The notes under the pieces were generated by a model. It had not been told where the DNA came from. It saw only the letters and a list, made by a program, of their open reading frames with translations, and did no database searches. 64,000 nt of DNA from Stutzerimonas chloritidismutans AW-1 (GTDB lineage: Bacteria > Pseudomonadota > Gammaproteobacteria > Pseudomonadales > Pseudomonadaceae). The stretch lies in assembly GCF_000495915.1 (NCBI RefSeq), contig NZ_AOFQ01000006.1:62001-126000 (forward strand). The letters run 5' to 3'. Position 1 is the stretch's first letter. The number at the start of each line of letters is the position of its first letter. The position numbers and the translations under genes were made by a program. Shown in pieces: positions 52,876 to 63,799 of this stretch.

Positions 52876-53510
52876 AGAAGCTCCTCCTCGCCTGCGCACT
52901 CGCATTGCTCAGCGGCTGCGCCACCAGCCAAGCCCAACCTAAGCTGCCTTTTGACGCGTGGTACGCCGGCACTTTCGCGCCGGACCATATGGAAGTATGG
53001 GTAGAAAGCGTGGACGTGATCGACCGCCGCGGTCTCGCATACGAAAGAGTTAACGGCGGAGTGCCATCCTATGCCAGCACGACCGCGGGCTGGCCTTCAC
53101 ACCCGGCAGGAGGAGCAGGAAAAGGCCTGCGCGGCATTGACCTGCCAGAAATTATCTTCGTGCGCTGGCAATCGCTAGTCGAGCCGCAGACCTATAACGT
53201 GCGCATCAACGTTCCCGAGTGGGTACGGGAGGAGATGCTCAAGCCACAGGCGCCTTACTGCCGTGGCGAGAAGCGTGTCGTCGAAGGAATGTATCGCCGA
53301 TTCATCACCATCGGCCTCGCTCCCGGCGGCATCGCCAAGGCCTGGTTAGGCGGACCCTGCCTGCAATCCATTGAGATTGGCCGCTTCGAGGCTGCAGTTA
53401 GCAAGCTAGGGCCGAGCCTTGGACAGAACGAGGGACGCTACGCCTACCCTCTCTCGGACAAAGCCAAGGCCTATATCGAGCAACACGGGGTGCCCTATGG
53501 CTCGTGGTAA
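52872..53510 (+). CDS. DUF2931-like lipoprotein, probable immunity protein to the lipase
   Basis: This 212-residue precursor has a lipoprotein signal (MKKLLLACALALLSGCATSQ, lipobox LSGC). The mature part (PFDAWYAGTFAPDHMEVWVE, IIFVRWQSLVEPQTYNVRIN, FITIGLAPGGIAKAWLGGPC) resembles DUF2931 proteins, which often sit beside Tle-type effectors. Its ATG overlaps the effector stop (ATGA), so both are made together. A periplasm-facing lipoprotein fits neutralisation of a lipase delivered by sister cells. Immunity function is inferred from position and family. Confidence 0.82.
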   Translation: MKKLLLACALALLSGCATSQAQPKLPFDAWYAGTFAPDHMEVWVESVDVIDRRGLAYERVNGGVPSYASTTAGWPSHPAGGAGKGLRGIDLPEIIFVRWQSLVEPQTYNVRINVPEWVREEMLKPQAPYCRGEKRVVEGMYRRFITIGLAPGGIAKAWLGGPCLQSIEIGRFEAAVSKLGPSLGQNEGRYAYPLSDKAKAYIEQHGVPYGSW

Positions 53511-53859
53511 ATCCTCCTTCCCCAGCGTCCGTCTGGCGCTCGCCGCCCTCGCGCTGACATTGGCCGCCTGCACCAACACTTCCCCGCCGCCGCGAGAACT
53601 GGCCGGGCGCTACGAACTGGTCGGTGTGATGGAAATGGGCTCACAGCTGCTGCTCCATGAACAGGGCACGTTCGAGGCAGTGCTCTACTACGGCAGCCTC
53701 GACATCCAGGGTCAAGGGCGCTGGACAATGGTGGACGGGCAGATCGAGTTGCGCGAACGCGGTCTGAGAGCGTTTTTTGACGGGATGAGACTCGTGCCAA
53801 GCGGCAACTGCCTGCTCGTGGAAATGGATACCTCCACGGGATGCTACCGCCGACGCTAG
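53497..53859 (+). CDS. Small lipoprotein of unknown family in the effector cassette
   Basis: This 120-residue precursor has a lipoprotein signal (about 10-25, lipobox LAAC in ALALTLAACTNTS). The mature part is a short beta-rich domain: LAGRYELVGVMEMGSQLLLH, FEAVLYYGSLDIQGQGRWTM, then VDGQIELRERGLRAFFDGM. I do not recognise the family. It overlaps the preceding gene by 14 bases and ends 52 bases before tssF. It could be a second immunity factor or an accessory; nothing in the sequence decides this. Confidence 0.75.
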   Translation: MARGKSSFPSVRLALAALALTLAACTNTSPPPRELAGRYELVGVMEMGSQLLLHEQGTFEAVLYYGSLDIQGQGRWTMVDGQIELRERGLRAFFDGMRLVPSGNCLLVEMDTSTGCYRRR

Positions 53860-53911
53860 ACGCAATCCGCGCGAGCGCCGGACACGAAACGACAAGGATG
53901 AATCGTAAGAC

Positions 53912-55702
53912 ATGTCTTTCAACCACTACTACCAGAGCGAACTCACTGCCCTGCGCCAGCTGGGCAAGCGCTTCGCTGAGCGCAGTCCGGCACTGGCGCC
54001 ATTCCTCGGGCAGGCCGGGCGCGATCCGGATGTCGAGCGGCTGCTCGAAGGGTTCGCCTTTCTCACCGGGCGGCTGCGGCAGAAGCTCGATGACGAGCTG
54101 CCGGAGCTGACCCACTCGCTGATGCATCTGTTGTGGCCGAACTACATGCGCCCGCTGCCGGCCTTCAGCATGCTGCAGTTCGATCCGCTGAAGCGACCCG
54201 GCCCGGCGCTGACGGTGCCGCGCAGTACGCCGGTGGAATCCAATCCGGTGCAGGGCGTGAGCTGCTGCTTTCGTACCGCCTACGCCACCGAGGTGCTGCC
54301 GCTGGCGTTGCAGGCGCTGGAGTATTCGGTCAAGGGCACTGGGGCGCTGCTCAGCCTGCGCTTGCAGATGAGCGCCGATGGCCATCTCGGCGAGATCGGT
54401 CTCAACCATCTGCGCCTGCACCTGGCAGGCGAGCCCTATATCAGCCAACTGCTCTACCTGAGCCTGTTGCGGCATCTGGGCGGCATCGAGCTGGTGCCGC
54501 TGGACGCGCAGGGTCATCCGCTGACCGGTCCGGATGGCCGACCGCTGACGCCCTTGCAGCTCAACGCCAAGCAGGTCGAACCGGTGGGATTCGCCGAGGA
54601 TGAGGCGCTGATCCCCTACCCGCTCAATACATTCCGCGGCTATCGCTACCTGCAGGAATATTTCGCCTTCCCGGACAAATTTCTCTTCGTCGACCTCAAG
54701 GGTCTGGAGGTCATCCAGCGCATCCCCGAGGATTTGCTCAAGCAGGCCCGCGGCCTGGAGCTGCGCTTCGACATTCACAAGGCCGGCGTGCAGCGCATAC
54801 GTCCGACGCTGGACAACGTGCGCCTGTACTGCACACCGGTGGTCAACCTGTTCCCGCACGATGCCATCCCGATCCGCCTGGACGGCAAGCAGGACCAGTA
54901 CCTGCTGTTACCCGCCGAGTACGATTCGCAGCAGTGCGGCGTGTTCTCGGTGGATCGGGTGACCGGCTGGAAACCCGGCGGCATGGGCTACGAAGAATAC
55001 GTGCCGTTCGAATCCTTCGAACATGACGCCAGCTTCGATGTGCCGGTGGCGCGCCCGCACTACAGCGTGCGCCAGCAACCTTCGCTGCTCGGAGAAGGGC
55101 AGGAAACCTGGCTCAGCTTCGGCCTGCGCAACCTCGACCAGCACGAGACGCTGTCCATCGAGCTGACCTGTACCAACCAGAACCTGCCGCGCCAACTGAA
55201 ACTCGGCGACATCTGCAAGCCCTGCGAAGACACGCCGGAATTCCTCAGCTTCCGCAATATCTCGGCGGTCACCCCGAGCTACGCGCCGCCGCTGCAGCGT
55301 GACTATCTGTGGAAGCTGATCAGCAACATGTCTCTGAACTACCTGTCGCTGGCCAACGTCGAGGCGCTCAAGGTAATCCTCGAGACCTACGACCTGCCGC
55401 GCTACTACGACAAGCACGCCGAGAGCGTCAGCCGGCGGCGCCTCGGCGGCTTGACTCACATTGCCCACCAGCACGTCGATCGCCTGCATCGCGGGCTGCC
55501 GGTGCGCGGCGTACGTACCGAACTGACCATGAACCAGGACGGCTTCATCGGTGAGGGCGACCTGTTCCTCTTCGCCTCGGTGCTCAACGAATTCTTCGCC
55601 CTCTACGCCAGCCTCAACTCGTATCACGAGCTGCGCGTGCAGAGCACACAGGGAGAGGTGTACCAATGGACGCCGCGCATGGGTCAGCAACCGCTGCTCT
55701 GA
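53912..55702 (+). CDS. tssF: T6SS baseplate protein TssF
   Basis: This 596-residue protein shows the TssF start (FNHYYQSELTALRQLGKRFA), LTHSLMHLLWPNYMRPLPAF, FPDKFLFVDLKG and a C-terminal SLNSYHELRVQS region. It forms the baseplate with TssE, TssG and TssK. The tssG start lies within its 3' end (37-base overlap). In many clusters it directly follows tssE; here the effector cassette intervenes. Confidence 0.96.
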   Translation: MSFNHYYQSELTALRQLGKRFAERSPALAPFLGQAGRDPDVERLLEGFAFLTGRLRQKLDDELPELTHSLMHLLWPNYMRPLPAFSMLQFDPLKRPGPALTVPRSTPVESNPVQGVSCCFRTAYATEVLPLALQALEYSVKGTGALLSLRLQMSADGHLGEIGLNHLRLHLAGEPYISQLLYLSLLRHLGGIELVPLDAQGHPLTGPDGRPLTPLQLNAKQVEPVGFAEDEALIPYPLNTFRGYRYLQEYFAFPDKFLFVDLKGLEVIQRIPEDLLKQARGLELRFDIHKAGVQRIRPTLDNVRLYCTPVVNLFPHDAIPIRLDGKQDQYLLLPAEYDSQQCGVFSVDRVTGWKPGGMGYEEYVPFESFEHDASFDVPVARPHYSVRQQPSLLGEGQETWLSFGLRNLDQHETLSIELTCTNQNLPRQLKLGDICKPCEDTPEFLSFRNISAVTPSYAPPLQRDYLWKLISNMSLNYLSLANVEALKVILETYDLPRYYDKHAESVSRRRLGGLTHIAHQHVDRLHRGLPVRGVRTELTMNQDGFIGEGDLFLFASVLNEFFALYASLNSYHELRVQSTQGEVYQWTPRMGQQPLL

Positions 55703-56673
55703 AACCGCTCAACCGCGGCATTCGCGAGTACAGCCTGTTCCAGGGCGCGCTGCTGGTGCTCGATCGCCTGCGCCAGCTCAACCCTGGCCTGGACGAAGAG
55801 TCGCTCTACGAGCGCCTGGAGTTCCAGGCCAACCCGAGCCTGGGCTTTCCCGGCAGCGATATCGAGCAGGTGCAGTTCTTCCAGGAGCACGACGAGTGGC
55901 GCGCGCGCCTGCGCATCAACCTGGTCAGTCTGTTCGGCGCCGGCTCGCCGCTACCGGCCTTCTACGGTGAACAGGCGCTTGGCGACAGCGAGGACGGCAA
56001 CCCGACCCGCGACTTTCTCGACCTGTTCAACAATCGCCTGCAGCGCCTGCTGTTGCCAATCTGGCAGAAATACCGCTACCGGGCCCGCTTCACCAGCGGC
56101 GCCCATGACCCCTTCTCGGAGCAGCTGTTCGCTCTGGTCGGACTCAGCGGCGAGGCCATCCGCAACGCGCCAGAGCTGAACTGGAAGCGCCTGCTGCCCT
56201 ATCTCGGCCTGCTCAGCCTGCGCGCGCACTCGGCGGCATTGATCGAATCGGTGCTGCGCTACTACTTCAAGCACGCCGAGCTGAACATCGAGCAATGCCT
56301 GGAGCGCCAGGTGGAAATCCTGGACGAGCAACGCAACCGCCTCGGGCTGGCCAACAGCCAGCTGGGTGAAAGCCTGGTACTCGGCGAGCGGGTCCGCGAC
56401 CGCGGCGGCAAGTTCCGCATCCATATCCGCCAGCTGGACTGGAATCGCTTCCACGAATTCCTGCCCATCGGCAGCGGCTACCAGCCGCTCTGTGCGCTGG
56501 TGCGCTTCACCCTGCGCGATCCGCTGGACTACGACCTGCGCCTGGAGCTTCGCCCAGACGAGATCCGTGAACTACGCATCGGCGCCGCCAACAACTGCCG
56601 CCTCGGCTGGACCAGCTGGCTCGGGCGTGAACGCGCCGACGGCCTGGTCACTCTGGGCAGCAAAACTCATTAA
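55666..56673 (+). CDS. tssG: T6SS baseplate protein TssG
   Basis: This 335-residue protein has the family segments LFQGALLVLDRLRQLNPGLD, LEFQANPSLGFPGSDIEQVQ, RINLVSLFGAGSPLPAFYGE, DFLDLFNNRLQRLLLPIWQK and a C-terminal LGWTSWLG. It completes the TssFG baseplate wedge. The ATG at 55666 lies inside tssF, indicating translational coupling. Confidence 0.95.
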   Translation: MDAAHGSATAALKPLNRGIREYSLFQGALLVLDRLRQLNPGLDEESLYERLEFQANPSLGFPGSDIEQVQFFQEHDEWRARLRINLVSLFGAGSPLPAFYGEQALGDSEDGNPTRDFLDLFNNRLQRLLLPIWQKYRYRARFTSGAHDPFSEQLFALVGLSGEAIRNAPELNWKRLLPYLGLLSLRAHSAALIESVLRYYFKHAELNIEQCLERQVEILDEQRNRLGLANSQLGESLVLGERVRDRGGKFRIHIRQLDWNRFHEFLPIGSGYQPLCALVRFTLRDPLDYDLRLELRPDEIRELRIGAANNCRLGWTSWLGRERADGLVTLGSKTH

Positions 56674-56684
56674 GGAAGATGAAA

Positions 56685-59276
56685 ATGATCAATGTCGACT
56701 TGCAACAGCTGGTACTAGCACTAGACGCCGAAACCAAACGCGACTTGGAAGGCGCCGCCGAACGCTGCGTGGTACGTGGCGGCAGCAAGATTCTCGTCGA
56801 GGATCTGCTGCTCGGCCTGCTTGAGCGTCCCGATGGATTGCTCAAGCGAGCCTTGCTGGATGCCGAAGTGGATGCCGGCGCACTGGCGCAGGCGCTGCAA
56901 CCGCGAGGTGAGCACAGCGAGTCGCGCAACCCGGTGTTTTCCACCGAACTGGTGCAATGGCTGCAGGATGCCCTGCTGGTGGCCAGCCTGGAACTCGGCC
57001 AGAGCCAGATCGACCAGGCCGCGCTGATCCTCGCGCTGCTGCGCAATCCGCTGCGCTATGCCGGCAGCCACTACCAGCCATTGCTGGCCCGGCTGGATGC
57101 CGAGCGCCTGCGCGACTTCGCCCTAAGCCAGCAGCCTCAAGGCAGCACTGGCAAACCTGCTGCCGGTGGCGAGTCGAACCTGGCGCGCTTTACCCACAAC
57201 TTCACCCAACAGGCCCGTGACGGCAAGCTCGATCCGGTGCTCTGCCGCGACTCGGCGTTCCGCCAGATGATCGACATCCTCGCCCGGCGGCGAAAGAACA
57301 ATCCGATCGTGGTCGGCGAAGCTGGGGTCGGCAAGACCGCCATCGTCGAAGGCCTGGCGCTGCGCATCGTCAACGGGGAAGTGCCTGCGGCGCTGAAGGG
57401 CGTCGAGCTGCTCTGCCTGGACCTCGGCCTGCTGCAAGCCGGTGCCAGCGTGAAGGGCGAATTCGAACGCCGTCTGCAGGGCGTGATCGACGAAGTGAAG
57501 GGCTCAGCCAAGCCGATCATCCTGTTTATCGACGAGGCGCACACGCTGATTGGCGCCGGCGGCCAGGCCGGCAGCGGCGATGCGGCCAACCTGCTCAAGC
57601 CGGCACTGGCACGCGGCGAGCTGCGCACCATCGCTGCAACGACCTGGAGCGAGTACAAGAAATACTTCGAGAAGGACCCGGCACTGGCCCGGCGCTTCCA
57701 GCCGGTGCAGCTGCACGAGCCGAGCGTTCCGGAAGCCGTCACCATCCTGCGCGGGCTGGCGCCGGTCTACGAAAAGAGTCATGGCATCTACCTGCGCGAT
57801 GATGCGGTCACGGCCGCCGCCGAGCTGTCGGCACGCTACCTGGCCGGCCGGCAGCTGCCGGACAAGGCCGTCGACGTGCTGGATACCGCCTGCGCGCGGG
57901 TGCGCATCAGCCTCGCCGCTGCGCCCGAGGCGCTGGAACGCCTGCGTGGTGAGGTCGCCGAAGGCGAGCGCCAGCGTGAAGCCATGCGCCGCGATCTTGC
58001 CGCCGGCCTGCCGGTCGACGCGGCTGTCCTCCAGCGGCTGGAGCAACGTCTGTTCACGGTGGGGGACGAAATAGAGCAGCTCGAATCCCGCTGGACCAGG
58101 CAGCGCCAGCTCGCCGAGCGCCTGCTCGACCTGCGCAAGCGCACGGCCGAAGCCCGCGGCGCTGCGATCGAGCACGGCGAGGTCCCATCGCTCGAGGAGC
58201 TGGAGACCGAACTGCGCGCCGTACAGGCCGAACTTGCCGCAGCCCAGGCCAAGCAACGACTGGTCAGCCATGAGGTCTGCCCGCGCCTGGTGGCCGAGGT
58301 GATCAGCCACTGGACCGGCGTGCCGCTGGCGCAGCTGGCCCGTGAACATAACGCACAGGTTGCCAATTTCGCCGCCGATCTGCGCGCCCGAGTGCGCGGG
58401 CAGGAGCAGGCCGTCGAAGCGCTGGATCGTGCCATGCGCGCGGCAGCAGCCGGGCTGAACAAACCCGACGCTCCGGTGGGCGTGTTCCTGCTGGTCGGCC
58501 CCAGCGGCGTCGGCAAGACCGAAACCGCACTGGCCCTGGCCGACCTGCTGTACGGCGGCGAGCGCTTCCTCACCGTGATCAACATGTCCGAGTTCCAGGA
58601 GAAACACAGCGTTTCCCGCCTGATCGGCGCGCCTCCGGGTTATGTCGGCTACGGCGAAGGCGGCATGCTCACCGAAGCGGTACGGCAGAAACCCTACTCG
58701 GTGATCCTGCTCGACGAGGTGGAGAAGGCCGACCCGGATGTGATGAACGTCTTCTACCAGATCTTCGACAAGGGCGTGGCGAATGACGGCGAGGGCCGCG
58801 AGATCAACTTCCGCAACACCCTGATCCTGATGACCAGCAACCTTGCCAGCGAGCGCATCGCCAATTTCTGCAGCGCCGGCCAGCGGCCGGCGGCCGAGGA
58901 TCTGGAACTGGCCATCCGCCCGCAGCTGTCGCAGCACTTCAAGCCGGCCCTGCTCGGGCGCATGCGCGTGGTGCCCTATTACCCGATCGCCGGGGAGGTG
59001 CTCGACGAGCTGGTTGCGCTCAAGCTGGCACGCTTCGGTGAGCGGCTGCAGCGTCGCCAGCTGCAGTTCAGCCATTGCCCGGCGCTGGTCACGCACCTCT
59101 CCGAGCGCTGCGGCGACAGCGACAGCGGTGCGCGCCTGATCGACCATCTGATCGAGCAGCACCTGCAACCATTGGTGGTGGACCGCCTGCTCGATGCCAT
59201 GGCCAGTGGCGAGCCGCTGCAGCGGGTGCATGCCACGCTGGATGGCGAGGGTGCCCTGGTTTGTGAGTTCGCCTGA
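56685..59276 (+). CDS. clpV: T6SS sheath-recycling AAA+ ATPase ClpV (TssH)
   Basis: This 863-residue double AAA+ protein has a Clp N-terminal domain (about 1-150), the first ATPase module (Walker A GEAGVGKTAIVEGLAL near residue 210, Walker B LFIDEAHTLIGAGGQAG near 280), a middle coiled-coil domain (about 400-520) and the second module (Walker A VGPSGVGKTETALALADLLY near 604). It disassembles contracted TssBC sheaths. ATG 56685 has GGAAG 6 bases upstream; the ATG at 56679 has no spacing. The sigma54 activator gene follows after one base. Confidence 0.96.
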   Translation: MINVDLQQLVLALDAETKRDLEGAAERCVVRGGSKILVEDLLLGLLERPDGLLKRALLDAEVDAGALAQALQPRGEHSESRNPVFSTELVQWLQDALLVASLELGQSQIDQAALILALLRNPLRYAGSHYQPLLARLDAERLRDFALSQQPQGSTGKPAAGGESNLARFTHNFTQQARDGKLDPVLCRDSAFRQMIDILARRRKNNPIVVGEAGVGKTAIVEGLALRIVNGEVPAALKGVELLCLDLGLLQAGASVKGEFERRLQGVIDEVKGSAKPIILFIDEAHTLIGAGGQAGSGDAANLLKPALARGELRTIAATTWSEYKKYFEKDPALARRFQPVQLHEPSVPEAVTILRGLAPVYEKSHGIYLRDDAVTAAAELSARYLAGRQLPDKAVDVLDTACARVRISLAAAPEALERLRGEVAEGERQREAMRRDLAAGLPVDAAVLQRLEQRLFTVGDEIEQLESRWTRQRQLAERLLDLRKRTAEARGAAIEHGEVPSLEELETELRAVQAELAAAQAKQRLVSHEVCPRLVAEVISHWTGVPLAQLAREHNAQVANFAADLRARVRGQEQAVEALDRAMRAAAAGLNKPDAPVGVFLLVGPSGVGKTETALALADLLYGGERFLTVINMSEFQEKHSVSRLIGAPPGYVGYGEGGMLTEAVRQKPYSVILLDEVEKADPDVMNVFYQIFDKGVANDGEGREINFRNTLILMTSNLASERIANFCSAGQRPAAEDLELAIRPQLSQHFKPALLGRMRVVPYYPIAGEVLDELVALKLARFGERLQRRQLQFSHCPALVTHLSERCGDSDSGARLIDHLIEQHLQPLVVDRLLDAMASGEPLQRVHATLDGEGALVCEFA

Positions 59277-59277
59277 G

Positions 59278-60795
<1,518 letters not shown>

Positions 60796-60810
60796 GGAAG
60801 GAAAGACGCC

Positions 60811-62967
60811 ATGTTCAACCCAGCCCACCAGGCCCACTTCACACTGACCCTCGAAGGCATCGAGCACGACTTCAAGGTGCTCGAATTCCAGGGCCGCGAG
60901 GCCATCAGCCAGCCCTACCGCTTCGACCTGGAACTGGTCAGCGAGCACCCCGATCTGGATCTGGAAAGCCTGCTGCATCGCCCGGCCTTCCTCGCCTTCG
61001 CCCCGGACGGCAGCGGCATCCACGGGCTGGTGCATCAAGCCGCCCAAGGTGAATCCGGCAAGCGCCTGACCCGCTATCGGCTCACGCTCGTGCCGCAGCT
61101 GGCCTACCTTGCCCATCGCACCAACCAGCGCATCTTCCAGCACCTGAGCGTGCCGCAGATCGTCGCCCAGGTGCTCGAGGAGCATGGCATCCAGGCCGAT
61201 GCCTACCGCTTCCAGCTCGGCCCGGTGATTTACCCGCCGCGCGAATATTGCGTGCAGTACGACGAAACCGACCTGCACTTCATCCAGCGCCTGTGCGAGG
61301 AAGAGGGCATTCACTATCACTTCCAGCACAGCGCGGCCGGTCATGCCCTGGTCATCGGCGATGACCAGACCGTCTTCCCCAGGCTCGCTGCCACCGCCTA
61401 TCAGCAGGACAGCGGCCTGGTCGCCGACCAGCCGGTGATCAAGCGCTTCGGCCTGCGCCTGGAAACCCGCACCAGCCGGGTCACGCGCCGCGATTACGAT
61501 TTCGAGAAGCCACGTCTGACTATGGAAGCCGCGTTCCACAGCGACTTCCAGCCCGACCTTGAAGACTACGATTACCCCGGCCGCTTCACCGAGCGCGCCC
61601 GCGGCAAGCACCTGTCGCAACGCGCCCTGGAACGCCACCGCCACGACTACGAACTGGCCGAAGGCGAAAGCGACCAGCCGCGGCTGGTGAGCGGGCACTT
61701 CCTCCCGCTTGGCGAACACCCGCGCAGCGACTGGAACCAGCTCTGGCTGCTGACCGAGGTGCTGCATGAAGGTAAGCAGCCACAGGTGTTGGAGGAATCA
61801 ATTACCAATGTCCCAGCTCACCACGGACTGGCCCCCTCTCCCCTCTGGGGAGAGGGCCGGCGTGGGGGGGCTCTTGCCAGCCTCGACTTCCATCAGGGCT
61901 ACCGCAACCACTTCACCGCCACCCCCTGGGACATCCCCTTCCGCCCGGCCCTTCGCCATCCGAAACCGAAGGTCCTCGGCAGCCAGACCGCCGTGGTCAC
62001 CGGCCCGGCCGGCGAAGAAATCCACTGCGACGAGTACGGCCAAGTACGCGTCCAGTTCCACTGGGATCGTGAAGGCCAGGCCGACGACAAGACCAGCTGC
62101 TGGCTGCGCGTCTCCTCCAGCTGGGCCGGCGACCGCTACGGCGGCATCGCCATCCCGCGCGTTGGCATGGAAGTGCTGGTGACCTTCCTCGAAGGCGACC
62201 CCGATCAACCGCTGGTGACCGGTTGCCTGTATCACAAGGAACACCAGGTCCCCTACGACCTGCCGGCCAACAAGACCCGCACGGTGTTCAAGACCCTGAG
62301 CTCCCCCGGCGGTGGCGGCTACAACGAGCTCCGCATCGAAGACCGTAAGGGCGCCGAACAGATCTACATCCACGCCCAGCGCGACTGGGACGAAAACATC
62401 GAGCACGACCAGAAGATCCGCGTTGGCCACGAGCGCCACGACACCGTGGAGGCCAACAGCTACAGCGAATTCCGCGCCGAAGAACACCGCACCACCCAAG
62501 CCGACCGCAAGACAGAAATCCGCGCCAACGATCACCTCACCGTGGGTAACAGCCAACACCTGAAGATCGGCACTGGGCAATTCATCGAGGCGGGCAATGA
62601 AATCCACTACTACGCCGGCAGCAAGGTCGTCATCGACGCCGGCATGGAACTCACCGCCTCCGGCGGAGGCAGCTTCCTCAAACTCGACCCCAGCGGCGTG
62701 ACGCTGAGCGGGGCGACGATCCGGATGAATTCGGGTGGTGCCGCCGGAAAGGGCTCTGGGCTGAAGATTCTGGCGCCGGTAATGCCATGGCTGGCAACCA
62801 GCGCCATTGCCGGCAGCCTCACCTTGCCTGCGCTGATCAACATGTCGCGGCAACTCAAACAGGCCGCGGCCGCCAAACTGCTGTTGGTCAAGCAGTGCGG
62901 AATGCAAGCCGATGGCTTATGCCACTTGGAGGTTTGCCCATGCGGCAAGAACGCGAGCACGGCCTGA
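60811..62967 (+). CDS. vgrG: T6SS spike protein VgrG (TssI) with an in-frame REP-like insert
   Basis: This 718-residue protein has the gp27-like N-terminal part (FTLTLEGIEHDFKVLEFQGR, YCVQYDETDLHFIQRLCEEE), the gp5 OB domain (GPAGEEIHCDEYGQVRVQFH, WAGDRYGGIAIPRVGMEVLV, FLEGDPDQPLVTGCLYH) and a beta-helix stalk (DTVEANSYSEFRAEE, HYYAGSKVVIDAGMELTA). At about residues 341-353 a hairpin repeat is translated as APSPLWGEGRRGG between the gp27 and OB parts. The C-terminal extension holds a hydrophobic stretch (PWLATSAIAGSLTLPALI) and four cysteines near the end. It follows the activator gene and precedes a DUF4123 adaptor, whose start overlaps its 3' end. Confidence 0.94.
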   Translation: MFNPAHQAHFTLTLEGIEHDFKVLEFQGREAISQPYRFDLELVSEHPDLDLESLLHRPAFLAFAPDGSGIHGLVHQAAQGESGKRLTRYRLTLVPQLAYLAHRTNQRIFQHLSVPQIVAQVLEEHGIQADAYRFQLGPVIYPPREYCVQYDETDLHFIQRLCEEEGIHYHFQHSAAGHALVIGDDQTVFPRLAATAYQQDSGLVADQPVIKRFGLRLETRTSRVTRRDYDFEKPRLTMEAAFHSDFQPDLEDYDYPGRFTERARGKHLSQRALERHRHDYELAEGESDQPRLVSGHFLPLGEHPRSDWNQLWLLTEVLHEGKQPQVLEESITNVPAHHGLAPSPLWGEGRRGGALASLDFHQGYRNHFTATPWDIPFRPALRHPKPKVLGSQTAVVTGPAGEEIHCDEYGQVRVQFHWDREGQADDKTSCWLRVSSSWAGDRYGGIAIPRVGMEVLVTFLEGDPDQPLVTGCLYHKEHQVPYDLPANKTRTVFKTLSSPGGGGYNELRIEDRKGAEQIYIHAQRDWDENIEHDQKIRVGHERHDTVEANSYSEFRAEEHRTTQADRKTEIRANDHLTVGNSQHLKIGTGQFIEAGNEIHYYAGSKVVIDAGMELTASGGGSFLKLDPSGVTLSGATIRMNSGGAAGKGSGLKILAPVMPWLATSAIAGSLTLPALINMSRQLKQAAAAKLLLVKQCGMQADGLCHLEVCPCGKNASTA
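61832..61869. repeat. REP-like palindromic element inside vgrG
   Basis: CCCTCTCCCC (61834-61843) and GGGGAGAGGG (61847-61856) form a perfect 10-bp stem with loop TCT, followed by CCGGCGTGGGGGGG. The form is that of the CCCTCTCCC...GGGAGAGGG intergenic repeats found in pseudomonads and xanthomonads. Here it is fully within coding sequence and keeps the frame. Confidence 0.8.
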
Positions 62968-63794
62968 TGCAGGCTGTAGAAGAACCGGACATCGAGCGAG
63001 ACGACCTCTACCTGCTGCTCGATAGTGCCGCATTACCGGCTCTGCAGATCATCTACCAGCACGACGACGAACCCCACTTGGAGCTGCTGTACCGAGGCAC
63101 GCGCCATGAGTCCATGCTGGAATGCAGCCCCGTGCTGTACAGCCTCGCGGGGCAGCATCTGATGTGGCAGAACCGGGAGCGCTGGCAAGCGGCAGGGCTG
63201 TTGTTGGAAAGCGCGGCGAGCATCGATGATCTGGCGAGCCATTTGCGCAGCCTGCTGAGCGTCAGACTGCCCTCCGGTGAACTGGCGTTCTGCCGATTCT
63301 ACGACCCGGCCTTGAGCGAACGCTTCTTCGACAGCCTCACGCAAGAGGAGCTGAGCGCTTGGCTCGGCCCTGTCAGCGGCATCTTGCTGACCACCGAGCA
63401 GAGCGAATGGCGAGGTTTCACCACAAACCAGATTTCTCCCGGCAGAACTGCTGACGACGAGGGCTGGTTTTCGATCCATCCCGAGCACCTCGTTCATTGG
63501 CAACAACAGGAACGACAGCGCTTCATCCAGCGCCTGATCAACCACTTTTCTGCGGATGACTTTCATGAAAAGTCCGCCCCGGACCTGGAAGCGGTCGTCA
63601 AGCAGCGCGTGCACGAAGCCGAGGCATTCGGTATCGAGGCCGAACAGCACCTGTTCGCCTACGTTGAGTTGGCGCTGCAGTTTCCCGATGCCATCGACAG
63701 CCCCGAGGTTCGAACGGGGCTGACCAACAAGGAAGAACCTGCCGAGCACCGGCTGGCTCGTATCGAAGCCTGCCTGCTTGGACTGCATGGATAA
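62940..63794 (+). CDS. DUF4123 T6SS effector adaptor/chaperone
   Basis: This 284-residue protein has a DUF4123 domain (about 20-145: LYLLLDSAALPALQIIYQHD, FCRFYDPALSERFFDSLTQE, the FRFYDPR-like motif reading CRFYDPALSERF). DUF4123 proteins (TEC/Tap) load cargo effectors onto VgrG. ATG 62940 has GGAGG 7 bases upstream and overlaps the vgrG end by 28 bases; an alternative ATG at 62967 lacks an SD. The gene between it and the window end is the likely cargo. Confidence 0.9.
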   Translation: MRQEREHGLMQAVEEPDIERDDLYLLLDSAALPALQIIYQHDDEPHLELLYRGTRHESMLECSPVLYSLAGQHLMWQNRERWQAAGLLLESAASIDDLASHLRSLLSVRLPSGELAFCRFYDPALSERFFDSLTQEELSAWLGPVSGILLTTEQSEWRGFTTNQISPGRTADDEGWFSIHPEHLVHWQQQERQRFIQRLINHFSADDFHEKSAPDLEAVVKQRVHEAEAFGIEAEQHLFAYVELALQFPDAIDSPEVRTGLTNKEEPAEHRLARIEACLLGLHG

Positions 63795-63799
63795 AGCGA

